A stretch of 17,328 nt of DNA from Smittium mucronatum (Eukaryota > Kickxellomycota > Harpellomycetes > Harpellales > Legeriomycetaceae), in the NCBI GenBank assembly GCA_001953115.1, contig LSSL01002114.1, positions 1 to 17,328 on the forward strand, in the 5' to 3' direction. Both the position numbers and the translations under genes were made by a program. How positions within the stretch are numbered: the first letter of the stretch is position 1; each line of letters opens with the position of its first letter. The notes under the pieces are model-generated. The model ran no database searches. It was not told the DNA's origin and saw only the letters and a list, made by a program, of their open reading frames with translations. Below are positions 1-8,504 of the stretch, in pieces.

Positions 1-116
1 GCTACCTCCGAGGCAAATCCATAAGGATAAGCGTCGGAATCAACCACTTCATGGTCGCGCCTGACCATGCCCATAGCACTAATGAATTATTGCCAATACT
101 ACTTTACTTTACTTAA
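1..116 (+). other. GC-richer left edge with a short open frame and a hairpin
   Basis: This stretch is clearly richer in G+C than the AT-rich DNA after it. One + frame is open from base 3 to a TAA at 114-116 (about 37 codons). It could be the tail of an exon or of a mobile-element ORF cut by the window edge, but I recognise no motif. It contains a perfect 7-bp hairpin: CATGGTC at 50-56 pairs with GACCATG at 63-69 around a 6-base loop. The change in composition near base 80-110 is seen directly. A coding role is only a possibility. Confidence 0.2.
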
Positions 117-318
117 CTAAATAAAAGGATGATTAGGTAACAATTCCTAATCCCCTAAACACAACAACTACTCTAACTACTACTCTAAGATGGAGAGTTG
201 GGTAACAAATCCCAACCTCCAAAACACTACACTACTTTACTAACTAACTAAAAGGAGAGAATTGGGTAACAAATCCCAAACTCTAAAATGCAACAACTAT
301 TAACTAACTAACTAATTA
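98..318. repeat. three tandem ~65-bp repeat units, each with a hairpin and a common loop
   Basis: Three imperfect copies follow one another. The shared GGTAAC word starts at 136, 201 and 265, so the unit is 64-65 bp. Each unit has a stem-loop whose 8-base loop is nearly constant (TAACAATT or TAACAAAT) while the stem differs. The stems are GATTAGG/CCTAATC (131-137 with 146-152), GTTGGG/CCCAAC plus GGAG/CTCC (197-202 with 211-216, and 192-195 with 217-220), and TTGGG/CCCAA plus AGAG/CTCT (262-266 with 275-279, and 256-259 with 281-284). Units are separated by CTAACTACT-like tracts, and a degraded fourth tail runs to about 318. The source is unknown; a mobile-element end or minisatellite is possible. 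Confidence 0.75.
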
Positions 319-324
319 ATGACT

Positions 325-341
325 ACCAGAATCGAACTGGT
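325..341. other. 5-bp hairpin resembling a tRNA T-arm on the - strand
   Basis: ACCAG (325-329) pairs with CTGGT (337-341) around a 7-base loop. On the minus strand the loop reads TTCGATT, which fits a tRNA T-loop. I found no matching acceptor stem or anticodon arm at the expected distance. A tRNA gene is therefore not supported; a tRNA-derived repeat remnant is conceivable. Confidence 0.25.
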
Positions 342-460
342 CAAACTATACTGAACAATATAAAATAATTATATTGAAAATCAAACAAAAGACTAACTAG
401 TCTAACCAAACTACTATAAGGAATTAAAAAGAGTCTTCTAGTGTGCTAAAACTTTCAGAC

Positions 461-505
461 TATAAAAAGGGCGTAATTCCACCTAGGACGAAAAGGCGCG
501 TCCTA
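461..505. other. TATA-like box followed by a 7-bp hairpin
   Basis: TATAAAAAGG lies at 461-470. About 15 bases on, TAGGACG (484-490) pairs perfectly with CGTCCTA (499-505) around the loop AAAAGGCG. The local composition is again GC-richer than the flanks. A TATA-box role on the + strand is possible, but no gene is visible downstream, so this is described as structure only. Confidence 0.3.
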
Positions 506-540
506 CCTCTTTAGTGTCTAAAATTTGAATTTTATTTATT

Positions 541-1270
541 TAGCTCGGAACGACTATTAAAAAATAGATAATATTATATGAAAGTAATATGGGAGGGTAT
601 AAAAACTAACTTTGTTTTAAAATTTAATTTCTTTCGTGAATTACGAATTTTCTTACTTAATTTTTATTTAAAAGCTGCAGAATAAAGCTCAAATGTGGTC
701 ATACATTGTCCATCGCCAATAGTTTGTCAGATCTCAGGTCACGAATGGGGCTCCGAATTTTATTTGATTAATATACCAATCGAACAAAATGATTTTTAGC
801 TTTTATAATCGATTTTTTTTTTTCGTTAATCGATTAATAGTATTTTTAGAAGGTTTTTTGGGTAAGCGATCTTTCTTTTATAAATCGCGTACTTTGAAAC
901 TTAAAAATATTATTAGATAAAATAAATAAAATTATTCGATCCTGAAAAATTGAATACCTAAAGCATAGCTGTAGTTGGCTATATTTTGTAATTAAATATA
1001 AAGAGAAATTTTCGTAAATTCGTAGGAATATTTTTATATTTTTACACCCAAATTTTATTCAATGTATATTTTAACTAATAATTAGATGATAAAAAGGAGT
1101 ATAAAATAAGAAAATTTAATGTAAAAGTAGCTGTATTATTATTCAATAAAATTTAATATTTCCAAAATAGATTAATCGATTAAGTTTTTTTGAATTTTAA
1201 TCTTTAACATTACAATACTAAAAGCGTTTAATAACCAAGTCCTATTCTTGAAGAACAGTCTGGTTATGTT
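541..1270. other. AT-rich stretch with no supportable gene
   Basis: This is about 730 bp of AT-rich sequence with frequent stops in all frames. The only pattern seen is a TTAATCGATTAA-type word near 832-841 and again near 1171-1180. It could be the two arms of a very degraded inverted repeat but is too short to call. The segment directly abuts the 5' end of DIRS-like element 1. Confidence 0.5.
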
Positions 1271-1430
1271 GCATTATATCACATATAGGAGATATATATA
1301 AGTTACCACCTTTATTTGGTAATATAACTGAAATTAACAATAATAATAAAAATTAATTTTAAAATTTTTCATATATATGTTTTAAAATACACTTAATTAT
1401 ATTCTTTTCATTTTTTCTTTCGCATAGGTA
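1271..1430 (+). repeat. element 1 left (5') inverted terminal repeat
   Basis: It begins GCATTATATC and runs to the CATAGGT word at 1423-1429. The reverse complement of 5450-5605 aligns along its length, with shared blocks such as AAGTTACCA, ACTGAAATT, TTCATATATATGTT and CATAGGT in the same order. Similarity is partial, as expected for an old insertion. Confidence 0.8.
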
Positions 1431-1477
1431 TACTGCCAGCTTAATAAATTTTAGGTACTAATAATTAGAACTTTAAA

Positions 1478-2400
1478 ATGAAAATTCATAAACTTAAGAA
1501 CATAACTGAAATTATGGATCTACATTATATTCAGATTATCAGAAACCTATCTGTAAAGTTCAATGCATTCATGGCGCAAAATGACCATCAAGGAATCCAT
1601 AAAGAGCATTTGATGGATGTTCAAACTCCGGAATGTGATGACCAACACATAAAAACCCGAACACCAATAATGGAAGATAAAGCTACCCAGCACTACTTGA
1701 AGCCATTCAAAGCGTGAAATAAGACTTCTTTAGGAACCTACTTGAAGACTATTTCAGGAAAAACATTATTTAAGGGTGTCAAAAATTCATCCCGATTAAC
1801 TACAATCATCCATTACTGAACGACTCAGCACCTCCTAACGTCAATAAATGGACTTGAAGCTGTAAAATATACATAAATCACTCCCACAGCTTTCTAGACC
1901 AAAGGATCATTACATTCATACCAATTAAATCTCAGGAGGCACATTAATGCAGAGAAAGAGTAATTTGTACTAGTGGAGACAATGATAGAGCTGCAATAGT
2001 ATTTAGTCTCAACGATTTCCCAAAGCAGGATTGAAAAACTAATTGAATTGATGGGACTTCCAAGCCGTGCATCTCAGATTATCATATAAACGATCAATTA
2101 AACATGACATCCACAGCAAAGAAGATGATTAGCATATGTAGGAGTCAACGAAAGTTTCCGTTTCGCTAGTACTAGAATTCAGTATATAGCTTTTCCACTG
2201 CAATAGAGGAAAATAAAACAGCTTCCCCAGTCTAATACCAGCATAGCGCCTCCAATAATCAAGAATGACAGTATCAGGAAAAGATAAACCAATTTTTTTC
2301 TCGAAAGAGCAAAAATTCGGACGATGATTAGAGAAAAATTAGTTCCTCGCCCGTGGGAGGACGCCACGCTTAATTTTGAGCCGCTTGGGAAAAACTCACA
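1478..2400 (+). pseudogene. element 1 gag-like ORF, decayed
   Basis: The first reading frame starts with an ATG at 1478, about 205 bases inside the 5' end. Element 2 has its gag start at nearly the same distance (about 230 bases) from its own 5' end. The first frame stays open for 79 codons to a TGA at 1715-1717, and after that only short open pieces in shifting frames are seen. Gag proteins of DIRS elements are poorly conserved. The assignment therefore rests on position between the ITR and the reverse transcriptase, not on a motif. No intact product is possible. Confidence 0.5.
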
Positions 2401-4375
2401 GAAAATCAATTGGTGAAGAAAATAGTGGATAGAGGGTTTTTGATCCCGTTCAGGGATCCAATCCCGAACATCAAGAAAAATTCACCACATGAGGGGAATT
2501 TTATAAAGTATTTTGCGAAGGAGAGAGTAGAGGCGCAGCCGGAGCATCTTCATTCGCCAAAAGTCTTCAGAAAATTTTAAAAATGCGGGGAGCGCCCACG
2601 GCCGTGGAGGCGGGACCCTCAATACGACCTATACGGAGCTCTCCAAGTGAAAGATGACCCAAGAGGCGATCAGATCTATATCTAATGAATTGGAAGCTCT
2701 GCTGACAAACAAAACGATAGAGGAAGTAAAGGATAGGAGCCTGAGATTTTACAGGAACCTATTTATTACCATAAAGAAGACGGACAACCTCCACCTCGTA
2801 TTGAACTCCAGAAACTCCACAGCCATGTATAGGAGGGCTTTTTCAAGATGGGGACCCTAAAATAGATATAAATAATGATCATGAAGAAGCATTAAATGTC
2901 TTCATTAGATCTCGAAGACGCAGTTATGCATGTTCTGATTCATTAGACGTGAAATAAATATCTGAGATTTGTATGTAACAGGGGGTCTATCCAATTTTGA
3001 GTCCTCCCCTTTGGCTTCTCACTGAATCTACACACATTTACCGAGGTTCCCAAGCCGGTAATTATCTTGGCTCATACCCAGAGGATCTGAGTCTCAACCT
3101 ACTTGAAAGTTCTGCTGATAATAGGAGAGTCCAAGGAGAAGTGTATAAGGATCATAGAAATTGTTTTTTCCCATTTAATCAATCTAGTATACAAAATCAA
3201 ATGAAGAAATCCATTACAATACCACCCAATCAATAACACACTTTGGGGTTGTGATAAACTCTCGAGAAATGAACCTGAAAGTCTCCAAGGACAAGCTCAG
3301 AAACCGCATCTGAGGGACCAACAAACTATAGAAGAAGGGCCAGACGGGATTTAGGGATCTGAAGAACTTTATTTGCAAAGCACAGGAAATTTCAGCAGCT
3401 CCCCTCCCTGGTTTTCTAATCCTGATAATACTGCTAGAATTAAATAAAAATTCATTGAAGAGATTGAATTCATGAACAGCGTCATTAAATTTGATCAAAC
3501 TTGCTTTACAGAAAATATAATTCTATCACAGAAACTCTAATAAATGAAAAGGTCAATCATTTCTTCTGGAGACTTCAGAAATGGAAGCCTTTACATATGC
3601 CAGCGACAAAGAATGGATGATAGTTATGTTATCTCAATCATACTCCGGTTAATGGCCTCAATATTTGGTATCGACCCACATCAACGCCAAAGAATTTTTA
3701 ACAGTATTATATTCTTCCTGGTTTCCCAATGTTGTTAGGCGCTCTGTGTTATTCTAATCAGGCAACTTTAAAACTCTGGTTTAAGCCAGGAAATTTGGAG
3801 GAACTATCTCTCCCAAATTGCTAGAGTTTCAGGGAAGATTTGGTTTCATTGCCTGAGAAACTACACACATCATCAGACGACATAAGTACCAACGTACACC
3901 AATCCCACTGACACGCCAAGCAGTCTGAAGGCTCAGATAGAATGCCCTCTTTCCAAAAAAGCTTTCGAGAGGTTGCAGAAATTATTTTTCATATACGACA
4001 TCGATCTATTTGCGTCGAAAGAAATTTCAAAATACCGAACTATACAGTTGGTACACAGACGTAAAAGCAAAATGAATTAATGCCCTCACACATTCATGGA
4101 ATCAACAGAGCATCACTTATTGTTGAATTCTATTTAATTTAATCTCACAAGTGATTCATAATTTCAGGAAAAAAATATCTCACTCTTAAGTTGGTGATAT
4201 ATATATGGAAGTCAGTATTATGGTTTTCAGACCTCATAAAACTAGCTCTGGCAACGCCTATACAGAAGCAGGCAACGATGGTTTTTCCAGATCCCAAAAG
4301 CAGAAAATCTTCACTTAAGGACATCAAAAAATATTCTCTATCAGCTTGAAGGGTCACCGGAGTTTTCTCAAAAAT
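2400..4375 (+). pseudogene. element 1 pol: reverse transcriptase, RNase H and C-terminal domain, decayed
   Basis: In order on the + strand, and spread over all three frames, I see several pieces. An RT N-terminus reads FLIPFRDPIPN near 2440-2470. KTIEEVKD and ITIKKTDN, where DIRS RTs have a KKDG-type motif, lie at 2720-2800. DLEDAVMHVLIH, the first catalytic-Asp block, is near 2908-2943. An FGFS-type block is near 3005. The active-site box reads YLKV at 3100-3111 where the family has YLDD. An RNase H segment with SDKEW and HINAKEF lies at 3600-3700, followed by DLFAS near 4007-4021, a feature of DIRS-family pol. A domain ending in VFPDPKSRK is near 4282-4308. Stops and shifts throughout show an inactive copy. 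The function of the ancestor, copying element RNA into cDNA, is known for the family. Confidence 0.85.
2596..2607. other. 12-bp perfect GC palindrome
   Basis: CCACGGCCGTGG is its own reverse complement. It sits in an unusually GC-rich patch (about 2520-2630) near the N-terminal part of the element 1 pol region. Element 2 shows no matching patch at the same place. Confidence 0.6.
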
Positions 4376-4439
4376 AAGGCCAAAATAAGGAAGCTATAGA
4401 CCTTTTACTTCAAAAAGAACGAATTTTATAACATCGAAC

Positions 4440-5324
4440 AAGAAATAGCTCTATCCAACAGAAGTTTATAAAATAATTAGAGGTTAAGAACGAAGTAAGT
4501 AACTATTAAACAGCCCATTCGATAAATATTTTAGAAGTATTATTTATCTCAAGAAAGTTAAAAGTCAGTAGACTCAAGTTGTAAAAATCTAAAATCGTTC
4601 AAAAATTTATAAAAAACAACATACAAATGAATTCGGATCAATGATATTTATTTATCGATAATTTAGAAGAAATAAATATAAAGACTTAAGATGGAATGAA
4701 TATTGACATCAATTTCATTATATATCTTTATGTGTCTGACGGACCATCCATCACACTTATAATAAAAGATCTTACATCAAAGAATTTTTGGTTATTATGC
4801 GGTATGTATTTTTTTGTGCTCCAGTGACATACATAGTATTTAAGACATCAGAACTATCGTTTATGATCACGAGATAAGATTTATAATCGTATAATCTAAA
4901 GATTAACGAGGAGTAAACCCCATAGAAAAGCTGTGTATAGTAAAGACACATAAAAAAATATATTATTTCAGATAGATTCTAATAAAGTATACAAGGAAAA
5001 ATTAGCTTACTTACGTTTTTCAAGGTCTCAATCTAATGACAAAACGATCATTGTTAATCACTCGTTTTGACATTTGAAAGATAATTCCGAGTCCCTCTCC
5101 GTCGATAGCATTTCCAAAAAAAATTAGTAAATTACACGTATGATTTAAAATAAAGGAAATACATTACTCAAAGCCAGAGCTATTGTTCAACCTTGGAAGC
5201 CAATGCCGGAATATCAGCGAATACTGTTATCTCCCAAGAAATTTGGTATTGCTTTGACATGTTTGATAAACATTACAGATTAAACAGGAATACAGGAGTG
5301 AAATTTAAAAATTCCATACTTTGA
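4440..5324 (+). pseudogene. element 1 tyrosine recombinase, decayed
   Basis: Pieces of a DIRS tyrosine recombinase are readable in shifting frames. A helix-like IIKDLTSK block near 4760-4785 aligns with IKNLTDK in element 2. SSDIHSI near 4820-4840 is the block that follows the first catalytic Arg. The C-terminal block ANAGISANTVIS lies near 5200-5235, and the tail FDMFDKHYRLNRNTG holds the catalytic Tyr codon at 5274-5276. The terminal stop TGA is at 5322-5324, right beside the ICR. The codon where the family has the first Arg reads TGC (4817-4819). This enzyme would join circular cDNA into the genome; this copy cannot make it. Confidence 0.82.
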
Positions 5325-5325
5325 A

Positions 5326-5425
5326 GTAACTTATATATAATCCTATATGAGATATAATGCAAATATTAATCGAGCTCGGATAGCGAGTATTGATTAATGT
5401 TATAAGATTTTAGGAGATATATATA
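5326..5425 (+). repeat. element 1 internal complementary region (ICR)
   Basis: The first part (5326-5360) is the reverse complement of the element's 5' end. The second part (5361-5425) is the reverse complement of its 3' end, with the junction near 5360/5361. Together they are the reverse complement of the circle junction, the hallmark of DIRS-1-type elements, where the ICR is thought to template completion of the ends. It starts one base after the recombinase stop. Confidence 0.82.
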
Positions 5426-5449
5426 TGTTTCACCCACCCAGTACTCACT

Positions 5450-5640
5450 TGACCTATGTGAAAAGTTAATAAGGATAAATTATATGTATTTTACAACATA
5501 TATATGAATTTTTTTAAAAAAAAATCTTTTTAGAATTTTAAATTTCAGTTTTATTATCCAATAAAGATGGTAACTTGTGAATATCTCTTATAATAGTATA
5601 ATATTAATTAATATTAGCTCACTGAGCTCGATTATAATTT
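5450..5640 (-). repeat. element 1 right (3') inverted terminal repeat with outer extension
   Basis: The inner part (5450-5605) is the inverted copy of 1271-1430. The outermost ~35 bases (5606-5640) have no counterpart at the left end. They hold a perfect hairpin, AGCTC (5616-5620) with GAGCT (5624-5628). An asymmetric 3' extension of this kind is also known from DIRS-1. Confidence 0.8.
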
Positions 5641-6316
5641 AAATTTAATCCAATTTAAATTTCGCCAAATATAATTTTAAATCAAGTTTATTACTTCCAA
5701 TTGGAGAGATACAAACTGCGTTCGAGTTAATATTTTTATTTTTTACGGAATTTTATTGTAAGATAACTTCATCAAAAACTATACTAAAAAACATGAAAAA
5801 AAGAAAAAATCTTATAGAAAAGACTATTATCCTAAATACAATAAGTTACTCTGCTGAACTACCAGCTTCTTACCTAAAGAAATTTGTGCAATATACCAAC
5901 CGAACCCCCCCCCCTCCCTGACATTGCTTCAATTAGGTGTATGTCTGAGGTTTCATGCAGTCAAGAATTAAAATCTTTGTAAATGAACAATAATTTATCG
6001 AAGCTACTGTGCTCCTATTTAGAGCCTACTTCTAACCGGATTAAAAAAATTATGCTCCTACCCCACGTGGGTTTGATCGACATGACTTTCCTACAAATAG
6101 CTGTTAGGTTCTGAGATCCATCTGACTATCGGACGCTGGACTTTTGCACTAGACTATGTCTCAGCTGTACTAAACGATCGGATCCTCCTGTTTCGAGATG
6201 GTTCTCCTCTGGAATCTCTGTCATCCGAATCGCTGTTTGATTCTCCACTACTACTAACCAAGAGTAGTAAAACGCTGTGTGAAATTTTGGTTTATTGTAC
6301 TCGGAAAAGTACACTA

Positions 6317-6362
6317 TTAAGCTCCTAAACCATAAAAAGATATTTGGCTATTAGGAGCTCAA
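6317..6362. repeat. short inverted repeat, possible remnant of a DIRS end
   Basis: TTAAGCTCCTAA (6317-6328) and TTAGGAGCTCAA (6351-6362) are inverted copies with one mismatch, separated by 22 bases. The right arm and the bases after it (GAGCTC then AAGTTTATTAATGT) look like the terminal extension of the two DIRS-like elements. The similarity is short and could be chance. Confidence 0.35.
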
Positions 6363-7059
6363 GTTTATTAATGTCTAATTTCGGCCAAGTATATTTTTTG
6401 GAAAATAATACAAAAAAGTTTAACACATTTTAATTATTTATTTTGGAACAAATTGATTTTGGTGAAATGTGATTTTTTTTTTTTAAATGGTAATTGGATG
6501 CAAAAATTATATGAAATGTCCTGATACCAGTCCTGTCATCATTTCAAAAGATTTATTTGACGATTAAATTATTGAAGATTAATGGCTAGCATAAAAAAGG
6601 AATGAATAAATTTACCCAACGCTTAAAACCAAAGTGCTTCAAAAAAAACGCCAAAATGAGGCATACCCATAGTTAGTATCAGCCAAAAAAATCGCGAAAA
6701 AACAAAAAAAAAATTAAGGTCTTAAAAAATATTGATATCTTTAGTACGAATAGATTCCTATAAGGGTCTAGAGCTCCGTATATAAAGATAATTGGAGTCA
6801 TATCTACCATCTGATATACTTCCCCTGTATTTCTTCAAGTAATTTGAATGACTTAGGTAGTGCAATATCATGAATTAAGTTTAAAATCAGCAAAAAAAAA
6901 TCCACTGAAACGTTTGAATTCCTAACATAGGGTTTTCCATGGCAATAGACCTTTTTGCTCTGTAAATTTGGGTTCATTCTTATAAAAAATAAGCCACTGT
7001 CACCAATAAACATAAATGTATGTCATGATTGGTTATAGAATTTGATAGATAGTAAGTAA

Positions 7060-7092
7060 TTTTAGTTTTTAGTTTTTAGTTTTTAATTTTTG
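7060..7092. repeat. TTTTTAG heptamer tandem repeat
   Basis: About 4.5 tandem copies of a 7-base TTTTTAG-like unit, the last ones decayed to TTTTTAA and TTTTTG. It is a simple repeat with no evident role. Confidence 0.7.
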
Positions 7093-7194
7093 TAATAAAT
7101 TATTTAATCCAATAATAACTTTTTTGATATTTTCACAAAATAAACACCCCCGTATATCTAAAAAAATTATATTTTAATGAGAAAAATGGTTTTT

Positions 7195-7400
7195 TTAGAA
7201 TTAATCAAGCTCTTTAGAGCGAAGATTTATTGATATTATACGAGGAGAGATGACATATTAAGTTTTAACATCTTATTGAATAAAACTAAACCTAAAATTA
7301 CAAACCAATAAAAATGAGTGAATAAAATGAAGTAATAATTTTTTTTATTTATGGCGTGTAAAGTACAAGATTGTGCTATATTATCATCTTTCGGCAAAGG
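7195..7400 (+). repeat. element 2 3' inverted terminal repeat (left end) with outer extension
   Basis: The part from about 7235 to 7400 is the inverted copy of 11242-11416. Shared blocks in order are GACATATTAAGT, TTAACATCTTATTG, AATGAGTGAATAAAATGAA, AATAATTTTTTTTAT and GGCAAAGG. The outer ~40 bases (7195-7234) exist only at this end. They contain the hairpin GCTC (7209-7212) with GAGC (7217-7220). Confidence 0.88.
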
Positions 7401-7422
7401 TAAATTGGAACCCGAAGGTTGG

Positions 7423-7522
7423 ACTTAATATTTCTCTTCTCCTCGTATAATATGAATAAATCTTCACTCTAAAGAGCTCAATTAATTCTAACATTATACT
7501 TCTGGCAGGAGACATATTAAGT
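7423..7522 (-). repeat. element 2 internal complementary region (ICR)
   Basis: 7423-7489 is the reverse complement of the element's left end (7197-about 7265). 7493-7522 matches the reverse complement of its right end (about 11385-11413). The joining trinucleotide is AAC (7490-7492), GTT on the coding strand, as described for DIRS elements. The recombinase frame stops at 7525-7527, right beside it. Confidence 0.88.
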
Positions 7523-7524
7523 TA

Positions 7525-8500
7525 CTATAAATTTAATATCGACTCAGTCAAGTTATTTTGAGAATTTCTTGCGAGTCGATAATAGGTATCATAGATGGAA
7601 TACTTGGACCAAAATTCATGCAAAATTATTTCATCTGCAGATAATTCTGAGTTAGAAGCGAGTGTAACACTGACGGCTCTACCATTAGGCACGGGTGTGT
7701 CTGAGTCGCGGTGCATTAGGCTATTTATAGATTGGATATGTCGAGAAATGCTGTCACTGATAGTTTTCTTGAAGTATCGTTAATAAATCTCAACAATCTA
7801 TTAGGAATACATTTTCTATTATTAGCATGGAGGGTTAGGCAAAGTCTGGAAGCTATCTTTTCCTTATAAACTGAGTATACTAGTACAGGGCACAGAATAG
7901 GGTGTTTTGTGGACTTATTTGGAAGCAATACTTAATTGAGCGTCCACCGGCTTTTTCTCTTGGTGCTACCATAACTAGATGAAGTATTCCTGCTACAATA
8001 TTGCTTTGCCCTTCGTCTATTCCTTGAATATCACTGGCTCTAAGAAATTCTGTTACTAATAAAATCTGACATAACTTATCGGTAAGATTCTTGATAGAGA
8101 GGCTAGTTAAAGGTCCCCATTTTTTGAAACGATCCAAAATTAGGGTGGTATCTATAGTAGGTCTAACAAAGTATCTAATCGAATTATAGCCCAATTTCCT
8201 TGTAAACTCAGGGAATATTAGATTATTTGACAGCTCGGTGGTATTTTCCATTAATTGTACTAGAGTATATTTGTATGATTTTATGGAGAATAATTTAAGT
8301 TTTTCCACTGTGTGTATTTTCGACAGATAGTTGATTATCTATGAGACCGAAATCTTAGCTTTATATCATTTGAGATTAGCCAATATAGAAATCGCTGTTA
8401 GACAAAGCTGTACCTAGAGCAATGTCAGACACTTCTTTAGTTTGAAAGCACAAAACCAACGGCATAATTTCATAGAACTTAGCTTCTATTAAACGCTGCT
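7525..8500 (-). pseudogene. element 2 tyrosine recombinase, decayed
   Basis: The longest intact stretch (8308 down to 7880, 142 codons) holds the N-terminal arm-type region and the first catalytic block, LRASDIQGID. Its Arg codon is at 8041-8039. The frame then shifts: 7928-7725 carries RLLRFINDTSRKLSVTAF, and 7716-7525 carries the C-terminal domain. That domain has NGRAVSVTLASNS (the position of the HxxR motif), LSADEIILHEFWSK, and YDTYYRLAR with the catalytic Tyr at about 7581-7579. Where the HxxR motif has His I read Pro (PNGR), which alone could impair activity. The family enzyme joins circular cDNA to the genome. The upstream part to about 8500 is assigned by position. Confidence 0.88.
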
Positions 8501-8504
8501 GATT

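Larger units (their letters stand above)
1271..5640 (+). mobile_element. DIRS-like tyrosine-recombinase retrotransposon, element 1 (decayed, full length)
   Basis: This is a ~4.37 kb element reading left to right. It has inverted terminal repeats (1271-1430 against 5450-5605), an outer extension on the 3' repeat only (5606-5640), and a decayed gag-like region. A decayed reverse transcriptase/RNase H with a DLFAS motif and PPDK-type tail follows, then a tyrosine recombinase ending in FDKHYRLNRNTG, then an ICR at 5326-5425. DIRS elements use a recombinase rather than a DDE integrase to insert a circular cDNA. That predicts no target-site duplication, and none is evident. A GTT lies just outside the 5' end (1268-1270). 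Many stops and shifts mean it is inactive. The boundaries come from the ICR junction and should be good to a few bases. Confidence 0.87.
5641..7194. other. spacer between the two DIRS-like elements; no supportable gene
   Basis: This is about 1.55 kb. It holds a C10 run at 5905-5914, a GC-richer patch at about 5990-6320 with the perfect palindrome CCCACGTGGG at 6062-6071, and a 12-base near-perfect inverted repeat (6317-6328 with 6351-6362). It also holds a TTTTTAG-type heptamer repeated about 4.5 times at 7060-7092. A 62-codon minus-strand open frame in the GC-richer patch (6126-6314) matches no family I know. It could be a fragment of an old repeat or pseudogene. Confidence 0.5.

Noticed and set aside
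325..341. tRNA gene on the minus strand
   Set aside because: Only a T-arm-like hairpin is present. No acceptor stem, D-arm or anticodon arm could be found at the right spacing.
1..540. CRISPR-like array (65-bp spaced repeats)
   Set aside because: There are only three imperfect units that are repetitive along their whole length, with no unique spacers, in a eukaryotic context.
2179..2409. 76-codon minus-strand frame with hydrophobic segment inside element 1
   Set aside because: It lies antisense to the gag/pol boundary of a + strand element, shows no family similarity and lies in decayed sequence.
6126..6314. 62-codon minus-strand open frame in the spacer
   Set aside because: Ordinary composition but no recognisable domain, and continuation in either direction meets stops. 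Kept only as part of the spacer description.
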